From positions 1-61,208 of the forward strand of contig JALQYJ010000177.1 of the NCBI GenBank assembly GCA_023254175.1: a stretch of DNA of 61,208 nucleotides, read 5' to 3'. Below the pieces are notes generated by a model. That model searched no databases. It saw only the letters and a list, made by a program, of their open reading frames with translations, and was not told the DNA's origin. This document shows, piece by piece, positions 54,272-61,208 of the stretch. This stretch comes from Runella sp. (GTDB lineage: Bacteria > Bacteroidota > Bacteroidia > Cytophagales > Spirosomataceae). The stretch's first letter is position 1. Each line of letters starts with the position of its first letter. The translations under genes and the position numbers were made by a program.

Positions 54272-56647
54272 TTAAAGGCTCTGCGAGTAAGGAAGGGCAC
54301 TTTTACCCGTTGCCCACGTTTTATTAGGTTGGTCACCCATTTCAAACACCAATTCTCCACCCGCCATGATTTCGCTGTGGTCAATCCAGCTACGGTCAAA
54401 AGGTTTGCCGTTGAGGGTTGCCGATTGGATGTAGCGGTTTTTATCAGAATTGTTGTGGCTAATGATTTTGAACGTTTTTCCTTCTTTTACCCCAAAACTT
54501 ACTTCATCAAACAGCGGGCTTGCGATGACATACTGCGAACTTCCAGGCGTTACCGAATACAGCCCCATGCTGCTCATTAAATACCATGACGAAAGCGAAC
54601 CCATGTCCTCGTTTCCACACAAACCTGTTGGCCCTGTCCGGTAGAAACGCTTGAGCACTTCGCGCACCCAGTATTGGGTTTTCCAAGGCTGAGCTGCGTA
54701 ATTGTACAAATAGGCTACGTGGTGCGAAGGTTGGTTTCCGTGAACATATTGGCCAATTGTACCCACGACGCCGACGTATTTGGGCGGAGTAATAGACGCA
54801 TCCATGTTGAAAAACGTATCTAAACGGTCGACAAAAGCTTGATTTCCACCGAGTAGCTTTATCAGTCCAGCAGCATCGTGCTGCACCGACCACAAATATT
54901 GCCATGCGTTCGACTCGGTATAATGGCGGTTAGGACGACGGCCTACCAAAAGCGGGTCGAAATAGCGGTAATAATGATGCTCACCTACGGAATCGATGGC
55001 TTGTTGATTGTTTGCTAATGCTTCTAACCAAGCTCCATTGGCACGGCGAGGGCGCATAAATTGGGTGGAGGCGTCGTAGACATTGCGATAATTTTGGGCG
55101 CGACGGTAAAACAAAGCGGCATCGTCTTTTTTACCTAAGGCTTTGGCCAAACGTGCAATACACCAGTCATCGTAGGCCAATTCCATGGTATTTGGCACCG
55201 ATTCGGTCGTTCTGTCGCAAGGAGCGTAGCCAAGTTGGATATAGTCAGCCAAACCAGCTCGGCCTGCGCTGGCAGGAATATTGGCGGGCGGTGACTCCAA
55301 GGCTTTGCGTCGCATGGCGGCATACAGCGCCTCAATGTCCCAGTCACGATAACCTTTAAAATACGCGTCCACCACGACAGGAATCAGGTGGTCACCCACC
55401 ATGCTTGGGCGGTAAGTATTGCGGAAATGTTGGGCAGGAAGCCAGCCAAATTCTTCGGTTTTGGCACCAATAGATTTGACAAAATCATTGACGTGCTGAG
55501 GTGCAATAAGGGCCAATAACGGATGCTGCGAGCGATAGGTGTCCCAACAAGAAAAGGAAGTAAAAAAGTTGTAATTTTGTGCTTTATGGATTTTATGATC
55601 CATGCCCATGTATTGTCCATCGACGTCTTGCCCCGTATATTGGGATAATAAACTGCGGTAGAGGGCGGTGTAAAAGATTTCCTTTTGAGCCTCGTCATTG
55701 GTTTTGACAGCGACTCTTTTCAGCTCTTCATTCCACGATTTGCGGGCATCATTTTTTACTTTGTCAAAATCCCAGTGCGGAACTTCGGCTTGTAAATTTT
55801 TGCGAGCGCCCTCCACACTTACGTGCGAAATCGCCACTTTGACCGTCACTTGGTCGCCGCTTTTGGTAGAATAACCCACAAAATAGCCAATATTGAGCCC
55901 TTTTTCTTCGGTTTTGTAAGGCCAGTATCCTTCGGCCGATTCGGGCGTAATGTAATCGTTGTCCCATGTACCGTAGTACTCAAATGGGCGGCTAAATTTT
56001 GCCACAAAATACACCATCGTGCCGTTGGCATCTTTGTAACCTTCAAGGGTAGAATCGTTTACCATTTTTACAAACGAATCTCCACTCGTAGCATTTCCCC
56101 CGATTTCGTGGCCAATATCGATGAGAATGGTCGCTTTTCGGGCTTTGGGGAACGTATAACGATGTACTCCTACGCGGGTGGTAGCCGTAAGTTCGGCCTT
56201 TACTTTGGGGTCTTTGAGGAAAACGGAATAATAACCAGGTTTGGCTACTTCGTCTTTTTTGTCATAACGGGAGCGATAGCCCGCGTCGGGGTTTTCTTTT
56301 GTACCTGCTGACGTTTGTACTTTGTCACCTACCGTTGGCATCAACAAAATATCACCTCCTGTGGTCATGCCTACACCGCTGAAATGGGTATGGCTAAAGC
56401 CCATGATAGAGCTATCGGCATAGGTATAGCCAGATGCGTAGGTCCATCCCTTTATGTCGTGGTCAGGACTGAGTTGCACCATTCCATAGGGGAGCGTTGC
56501 CCCAGGGAAGGTATGCCCAAAGAAATCGGTTCCGTTAAACGGATCCACGTAATCGACGGGGTCTTTGGAAGAAGAACCACATCCCCAACAAAGAAAGGAA
56601 GCAGTTAAAAATAAAAAAGAGGCAAGATGCCTATAAATAGTCGTCAT
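54272..56647 (-). CDS. GH92 family alpha-mannosidase, lipoprotein
   Basis: The protein has the GH92 signature sequence: PVDYVDPFNGTDFFGHTFPG, PYGMVQLSPDHDIKGWTYA, then STLEGYKD and the C-terminal catalytic part with CGNEDMGSLSSWYLMSSMG. GH92 enzymes cleave alpha-linked mannose with calcium. With the ATG at 56647 the sequence begins with TTIYRHLASFLFLTASFLCW and GCGSSS, a lipobox with Cys near residue 25; the ATG at 56698 adds 17 residues before it. It is predicted to be an outer-membrane or periplasmic lipoprotein. Next gene downstream is the ChbG-type deacetylase, and a kinase-phosphatase fusion lies upstream. Confidence 0.93.
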   Translation of the reverse strand: MTTIYRHLASFLFLTASFLCWGCGSSSKDPVDYVDPFNGTDFFGHTFPGATLPYGMVQLSPDHDIKGWTYASGYTYADSSIMGFSHTHFSGVGMTTGGDILLMPTVGDKVQTSAGTKENPDAGYRSRYDKKDEVAKPGYYSVFLKDPKVKAELTATTRVGVHRYTFPKARKATILIDIGHEIGGNATSGDSFVKMVNDSTLEGYKDANGTMVYFVAKFSRPFEYYGTWDNDYITPESAEGYWPYKTEEKGLNIGYFVGYSTKSGDQVTVKVAISHVSVEGARKNLQAEVPHWDFDKVKNDARKSWNEELKRVAVKTNDEAQKEIFYTALYRSLLSQYTGQDVDGQYMGMDHKIHKAQNYNFFTSFSCWDTYRSQHPLLALIAPQHVNDFVKSIGAKTEEFGWLPAQHFRNTYRPSMVGDHLIPVVVDAYFKGYRDWDIEALYAAMRRKALESPPANIPASAGRAGLADYIQLGYAPCDRTTESVPNTMELAYDDWCIARLAKALGKKDDAALFYRRAQNYRNVYDASTQFMRPRRANGAWLEALANNQQAIDSVGEHHYYRYFDPLLVGRRPNRHYTESNAWQYLWSVQHDAAGLIKLLGGNQAFVDRLDTFFNMDASITPPKYVGVVGTIGQYVHGNQPSHHVAYLYNYAAQPWKTQYWVREVLKRFYRTGPTGLCGNEDMGSLSSWYLMSSMGLYSVTPGSSQYVIASPLFDEVSFGVKEGKTFKIISHNNSDKNRYIQSATLNGKPFDRSWIDHSEIMAGGELVFEMGDQPNKTWATGKSALPYSQSL

Positions 56648-56740
56648 TCGGTGGGGCCGAATGGTTGCGTGGAAGAGCTTCATCTTGAGATTTTTCAAGC
56701 CAGAGCTTATAGGTTTTTGACACCTATAAGCTTTAAAGGG

Positions 56741-58666
56741 TTACACCGTTTCAGTAATTTCTTCTTCTTTAAAAAGCAAGCTGACGAGCTTTTGGTACTG
56801 CGAAAAATCAGGAATAATGAGTTGGGCACCTGCTTTGACGAGGCGCGGACGCTTGTCGAGGTTGTAGCCAAAACGTTGCACCTCATTGCTGGCAATTCCT
56901 ACAGAAATTCCTCCCGAACGTCGTCCTTCGCGGATTTCGTCTGGACCATCGCCCAACACGACCAATTCGTTTCCGTTGAGGTTATTTTCGCGGATGATGC
57001 GCTCGATAATCATCTTTTTGGAGAACTTAGTGTACTCACGCAGTGCGCCATAAATGCCTCCATCGAACAAATCGGCATAGCCGAGAACGGTGGCTTCGTT
57101 GCGAACATCGTCTACGTCGGTACCGCTCGCGAGATACATGGTGACACCGCGAGCTTTTAGTTCTTGCAAAAACGAAACCGCGCCTTTGAGGGTGTAATCC
57201 TGCCAATCCAATTCGCCCGCTTGAAGTTTGGCAACACGTTTGTCCACCAACTCCATCAAGGCATCGTTGTAGATTTGCTTGTATTCAAACTTGTCCAAAA
57301 CCTGCTCTTCTGGTACATAGCCTGCTTCCCGAACCATGTTGACTAGTCCTTCCATTTGATAAATGGTTTGAATACCAGTGGTTTTATGAATAAACTCTTT
57401 GATCTGTTGTAGCACTTTGTTGTACGTTGCTTGGTCGACCGAATCGTAGTGATTTCCCAAAATCGCTTTCATCATCACGGGTTCCATGATTTCCTCCCAG
57501 CCGTGGCGGAGGGTACTGATAGTGCCGTCGTGGTCAAAAACGGCGTATTTGATGTGTCCAAGTCGCCCTAAAATAGACTCGTCGCAAAGCTCAATTTCGG
57601 TTTCGGGGAGAAAGACCGCTTGGCGAGGATTTTCAGCCAAGTCTACTTGGTAGGCATAGTGTGGGTCTTGGCTGATGGCCAAAATTTCTTGCGCATTGGC
57701 AGTACCTGTGGTAAATAGTTTTTGTACCGTAACCCCTGCCGCAAAATTGGCAAACTTAGCGGCTTCGGCTGGACTCACCCCTACTGAAAGGCAAAGTGTA
57801 ATGGCGCTAATAACGGTATCGCCCGCGCCTACGGTGTCGAGGCGGTTAGTGAGTTGTAGACCAGGAACTTCATTGAAACCTGTGGTGTCAAAAGACGTAA
57901 TGCCGCGTGCCCCGCAGGTGACAAAAACGGGTTTTTGCGATGAACTGTGCAGGGCTTGTCCGTATTTGAGTACGTCGGTACGGGGGAGAACCGTACGAGG
58001 CTCTACTTCTATGCCATTGAGGTGGGCGGCTTCTACGTCGTTTAGCTTTCGGTAGACGTTGGAGAAACGCTCATTGAAGTGGCGAGAATCCACCAAAACG
58101 ATTTTGTGGTTGTATTGGTCAAAAAGCGCGTTGGCTTTTTCGATGAAACTATCGTTAGTAATACTTCCGACGACTTGTTGGTTAAAAATTAGGGCATCAC
58201 AGCTTTCTAATGCAGATTGAATACTGGCCAAAATCAATTCATCGGTTTTGAGTGAACGCTGGTTGTATACCCCGAAGTCGATGCGAGGTTCTTCTACCCC
58301 TTCAACATAGCGTTTGAGATACGAATAGGTTTGGAATCCTTCGTTTTGAACAAAAAGAGAGCTGGTGTCGGCACCGAGGGCTTGGAGTTGGGTCGCCAAT
58401 TCACGCCCAAAAATATCATTTCCCACGACACCGATTACTTTGATAGAAGCGGGCTCAAGGGCTGATAGATTGGCAACCACATTGCCCGCACCACCAGGTG
58501 TATAATAGTGACGTTCAACAGCTTGTGCCTGTAGACCCGTTTCGATGGAAACCTCCGAGTTACGGGTATCCATAATCCAGTAAGAATCAAGGCAATAATC
58601 GCCATAGACAGCAACGTTGGCCGATTTTATTTTTTCAAGAATGGCATTGATGTGAGGAGTATTCAT
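56741..58666 (-). CDS. PfkB sugar kinase fused to HAD phosphatase
   Basis: Residues 1-335 form a PfkB (ribokinase) domain: VAVYGDYCLDSYWIMDTRNS, YTPGGAGNVVANLSAL, VIGVVGNDIFGRELATQLQA and the anion-hole RLDTVGAGDTVISAITLCLS near residue 277. These resemble the RfaE/HldE heptose-7-phosphate kinase. Residues about 365-625 form a HAD phosphatase: AVFDHDGTISTLRHG (nucleophile near 376), MYLASGTDVDDVR, and VVLGDGPDEIREG. No nucleotidyltransferase domain is present. One polypeptide thus holds both a kinase and a phosphatase, as if it adds one phosphate and removes another; the substrate is unknown. It is transcribed with the GH92 gene, 94 bases apart, on the minus strand. Confidence 0.88.
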   Translation of the reverse strand: MNTPHINAILEKIKSANVAVYGDYCLDSYWIMDTRNSEVSIETGLQAQAVERHYYTPGGAGNVVANLSALEPASIKVIGVVGNDIFGRELATQLQALGADTSSLFVQNEGFQTYSYLKRYVEGVEEPRIDFGVYNQRSLKTDELILASIQSALESCDALIFNQQVVGSITNDSFIEKANALFDQYNHKIVLVDSRHFNERFSNVYRKLNDVEAAHLNGIEVEPRTVLPRTDVLKYGQALHSSSQKPVFVTCGARGITSFDTTGFNEVPGLQLTNRLDTVGAGDTVISAITLCLSVGVSPAEAAKFANFAAGVTVQKLFTTGTANAQEILAISQDPHYAYQVDLAENPRQAVFLPETEIELCDESILGRLGHIKYAVFDHDGTISTLRHGWEEIMEPVMMKAILGNHYDSVDQATYNKVLQQIKEFIHKTTGIQTIYQMEGLVNMVREAGYVPEEQVLDKFEYKQIYNDALMELVDKRVAKLQAGELDWQDYTLKGAVSFLQELKARGVTMYLASGTDVDDVRNEATVLGYADLFDGGIYGALREYTKFSKKMIIERIIRENNLNGNELVVLGDGPDEIREGRRSGGISVGIASNEVQRFGYNLDKRPRLVKAGAQLIIPDFSQYQKLVSLLFKEEEITETV

Positions 58667-58828
58667 ACAACAGATGGAAATATCTACCGTTTAATTTTAT
58701 TGATAAATACTCCCATCAGAGAAATCAAGGCTATTATTTTACTGTTAAAATTCAAAGTTTATCTTTGTTTGATGCTATCTAAGGAGGTTGTGAGCAAGGG
58801 TTTGAGAACCCTTGCTATTTGTTTAAAC

Positions 58829-60355
58829 CTAAATCTCAAACTTTATCCCTTGTGCCAACGGCAGCGTAGTACCGTAATTGATGGTATTGGTTTGGCGGCG
58901 CATGTAAGCTTTCCACGCATCTGAACCAGATTCGCGGCCACCGCCTGTTTCTTTTTCACCCCCAAATGCCCCCCCAATTTCTGCGCCCGAAGTGCCGATG
59001 TTGACATTTGCAATGCCGCAGTCCGAACCTGCCTGGCTTAAAAATTGTTCTGCTTCGCGCAAATGCAAGGTGAAGATGGCCGACGAAAGTCCCTGAGGTA
59101 CAGCATTTTGTAGGGAGATTGCTTCGTCAAGCGTTTTGTATTTTATTAAATAAAGAATCGGGGCAAAGGTTTCGTGTTGGACAACGGGCCAATGGTTTTC
59201 TACTTCCGCAATGCAAGGCTTTACGTAACAACCCGACGCAAAATCGTTGCCCGATAAAACTTGAGGTTCTACGGCAAATGTCCCGCCCAAGGCACGCACT
59301 TGCGCCACGGCCAATTGGTAACTTTGCACAGCGGCTTCGTCAATCAAAGGGCCTACGTGGTTATGAGTATCCAACGGATTGCCAATGCGAAGCTGTTCGT
59401 AGGCTTTGACCAACTGATTCTTGACGTCTTCGTAGATACTTTCGTGAATAATTAGGCGGCGAGTGGTGGTGCAGCGCTGCCCTGCCGTGCCCACTGCTCC
59501 GAAAACAATGGCAGGAATGGCCAAGGGGAGGTCGGCATGTGGCGAAACAATGATAGCGTTATTTCCGCCCAATTCCAATAAACTACGCCCCAAACGGCCG
59601 CCTACCGCTTGCCCAACGGCTTTTCCCATACGCGTGCTACCTGTCGCCGATACGAGTGGAATACGTTCGTCGTGCGAGAGCCATTCGCCGACTTCGCGTC
59701 CACCTACGATAAGTCCCGAAACACCTTCGGGTACATCGTTGGCTTTCAATACATCTTGAATAATATGTTGACAAGCGATGGCTGTCAAAGGTGTTTTTTC
59801 GGAAGGTTTCCAGACGCAGACATCGCCGCAGACCCAGGCCAGCATGGTATTCCAGGACCAAACGGCTACGGGAAAATTGAAGGCTGAAATAATGCCGACA
59901 ATTCCGATGGGATGCCATTGTTCGTACATACGGTGCGAGGGGCGCTCGCTGTGCATGGTTAGGCCGTACAGTTGGCGGGAGAGTCCTACGGCAAAATCAC
60001 AGATATCGATGATTTCTTGTACTTCGCCAAGCCCTTCTTGTAGGCTTTTGCCCATTTCGTAGCTGACGAGCGTTCCTAATTCGGTTTTGTACTTTCTAAA
60101 CTGTTCGCCCATTTGTCGGACAATTTCGCCCCGTTTTGGAGCAGGGACTAGTCGCCATGTTTTAAAAGCCTCTTGGGCTTGACCTACTACAGTATTGTAG
60201 TCTTGGCGATTGGCTGATTGAACTTTCCCAATGAGTTTACTATCGACGGGTGAAAACGAAGCGATTTCTTCGCCTTGTCCCGCCCAGGTAGCGAGTCCAG
60301 TACTGATACCATGATTTGATTCCGCAATGCGGAGTTTGTTAAGAATCTCTTGCAT
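58829..60355 (-). CDS. Aldehyde dehydrogenase, ALDH7 (antiquitin) type
   Basis: The 508-residue protein is closest to ALDH7A1/AASADH-type enzymes: GIVGIISAFNFPVAVWSWNT (NAD binding), SLLELGGNNAIIV (Glu near residue 260), GTAGQRCTTTRRLIIHESI (catalytic Cys near 293), and the C-terminal IGGAFGGEKETGGGRESGSD. Such enzymes oxidise semialdehydes, notably alpha-aminoadipate semialdehyde; activity toward 2-oxoglutarate semialdehyde is possible. This would supply the missing last step of the sugar-acid route at 17-33 kb, though the two are 26 kb apart. It stands alone upstream of the kinase-phosphatase fusion. Confidence 0.9.
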   Translation of the reverse strand: MQEILNKLRIAESNHGISTGLATWAGQGEEIASFSPVDSKLIGKVQSANRQDYNTVVGQAQEAFKTWRLVPAPKRGEIVRQMGEQFRKYKTELGTLVSYEMGKSLQEGLGEVQEIIDICDFAVGLSRQLYGLTMHSERPSHRMYEQWHPIGIVGIISAFNFPVAVWSWNTMLAWVCGDVCVWKPSEKTPLTAIACQHIIQDVLKANDVPEGVSGLIVGGREVGEWLSHDERIPLVSATGSTRMGKAVGQAVGGRLGRSLLELGGNNAIIVSPHADLPLAIPAIVFGAVGTAGQRCTTTRRLIIHESIYEDVKNQLVKAYEQLRIGNPLDTHNHVGPLIDEAAVQSYQLAVAQVRALGGTFAVEPQVLSGNDFASGCYVKPCIAEVENHWPVVQHETFAPILYLIKYKTLDEAISLQNAVPQGLSSAIFTLHLREAEQFLSQAGSDCGIANVNIGTSGAEIGGAFGGEKETGGGRESGSDAWKAYMRRQTNTINYGTTLPLAQGIKFEI

Positions 60356-60437
60356 TAAAGTTGTTGACCGCTAAAGCGGCTGATTTTTGGATTGATGATG
60401 AGGTTTCGGGGCAAATGTATAATAAAAAAGGTTGTAT

Positions 60438-60582
60438 CTATGAGGGGATATACCTTGCTAAAATGCTAAAGAATAAGCGTTTTTCGATAAACTGAGGGGC
60501 TTTGGTTTTATGGGTTTTGACAACCCGATTAAAGTAACCGATGTTGCCAAAACCACATTCAAAACTGCGATGAGGTAATACC
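60438..60582 (-). pseudogene. C-terminal HTH remnant of an AraC family regulator
   Basis: The frame reads SFECGFGNIGYFNRVVKTHK then TKAPQFIEKRLFFSILARYI and a stop at 60438. GFGNIGYFNRVFK is the second HTH helix of AraC/XylS proteins. The fragment begins directly after the stop of the amylase gene, with no start codon and no first HTH, so the N-terminal 230 residues have been lost. Confidence 0.6.
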
Positions 60583-61208
60583 TTATTTCGCTTTTTTGAT
60601 TTCAAAAATCCTCACACTGTTGGGTTCCAATTCTACTGACACACCGTTTTGAGCTTCTACGGAAAGGGTTTCGGGGTGCATAAATATTTCTTTTAACGTA
60701 TATTTTCCCTTAGCCGAAAGCCCCATCGTTTCCCATGCGTGGGCAGGTACCTGAATCGTTGCTTGTGTGCCTTTTTGTAAGTCGAAATTGCAGACAATCA
60801 GGAGTTTTTGTTTATCAGTATGGCGCAGGTACGTGTACATTTTGGCGTTGTTATAACCCTCAGTTTGACCGTTGGCGTATTGCAAATCATAAAAAGCACC
60901 ATTTCGAATTGCGTCCGAAGTGTTGGTTAGTTTCAGTAAATCTTGATAAAACTTACGCAGGGTTTTTTGTTGGGGCGAAAGTTTTCCCCCGTCAAATTTC
61001 CCACCGTTGACCCATGCTTGGTATTCTGGAACACCCCAATAGTCAAACATTGTTGTGCGACCGTCTTCGCCCGAAAAACCTTCGGCGACTGTTGGGGTAA
61101 CGCCTATTTCTTGGCCAAAATAGAGCATCAATGGCCCCGTGTGGAGCGTAGCCGAAACCACCATGGCAGGAATGGCATAAAATGGATTTTTGGCAAAGTA
61201 GTTTGATG
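60583..61208 (-). CDS. Alpha-amylase family glycosyl hydrolase, C-terminal part (5' end outside window)
   Basis: The frame is open to the right edge. The visible C-terminal 208 residues read NYFAKNPFYAIPAMVV, then TGPLMLYFGQEIGVTPTVAE and GRTTMFDYWGVPEYQAWVNG, characteristic of GH13 alpha-amylases, followed by the C-terminal beta-sandwich (KMYTYLRHTDKQKLLIVCNF, PAHAWETMGLSAKGKYTLKE). The catalytic barrel residues are outside the window. A decayed AraC regulator fragment follows the stop codon immediately. Confidence 0.88.
   Translation of the reverse strand, partial: SNYFAKNPFYAIPAMVVSATLHTGPLMLYFGQEIGVTPTVAEGFSGEDGRTTMFDYWGVPEYQAWVNGGKFDGGKLSPQQKTLRKFYQDLLKLTNTSDAIRNGAFYDLQYANGQTEGYNNAKMYTYLRHTDKQKLLIVCNFDLQKGTQATIQVPAHAWETMGLSAKGKYTLKEIFMHPETLSVEAQNGVSVELEPNSVRIFEIKKAK

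Overview
The window looks like chromosomal DNA of a Bacteroidota bacterium, most probably of the order Cytophagales (Runella/Spirosoma/Dyadobacter-like). Indicators are a SusC/SusD pair behind an ECF sigma factor and FecR, TonB receptors with carboxypeptidase-like regulatory domains, a GH92 mannosidase, a DUF5916 protein, a CRY-DASH photolyase, absence of Shine-Dalgarno sequences, and several promoter boxes of the Bacteroidota form TAnnTTTG. The genus is an inference.

Layout. 1-5.5 kb: end of a TonB-plug protein, an AraC regulator, ApbE, cysE behind a transcription attenuator, and a divergent HxlR regulator / DsbA-like protein pair. 5.5-12 kb: intact genes (DUF1624 membrane protein, YgiD-type dioxygenase, YjdM, a secreted hydrolase) mixed with decayed genes and palindromic repeats. 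12-17 kb: gluconate 2-dehydrogenase subunit 3 plus GMC oxidoreductase, a secreted CE1-like esterase, and a GlcD-like flavoprotein.

17.4-32.9 kb is the metabolic centre, apparently a sugar-acid (aldarate/hexuronate) utilisation locus: GntP permease, galactarate dehydratase (garD), ECF sigma, FecR, SusC, SusD, a MITE-like element, a second GntP permease, mannonate dehydratase-like protein, glucarate dehydratase (gudD) and 5-dehydro-4-deoxyglucarate dehydratase (kdgD). Galactarate and glucarate would converge on 5-dehydro-4-deoxyglucarate, which KdgD turns into 2-oxoglutarate semialdehyde. The final dehydrogenase is not adjacent; an ALDH7-type enzyme lies at 58.8 kb.

33-38 kb: an IS5-family element with a -1 frameshift that sits beside a truncated DinB-like gene, CRY-DASH, a transposase remnant, mnmA and tRNA-Lys(UUU). 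38-51.7 kb: FAH-family hydrolase, DUF5916 protein, HAD phosphatase, TonB receptor, a membrane-anchored MutS-like ATPase, thioesterase, ClpS, sodium:solute symporter, SGNH hydrolase and an SDR. 51.8-61.2 kb, minus strand: carbohydrate genes (sialidase-like, ChbG-type deacetylase, GH92, a sugar-kinase/HAD-phosphatase fusion, ALDH7, and the end of an alpha-amylase).

The most interesting observations are the cysE leader (a 15-codon ORF with four successive Cys codons, correctly placed before mutually exclusive antiterminator and terminator hairpins), the kinase-phosphatase fusion, the sugar-acid locus, and several families of dispersed inverted repeats.
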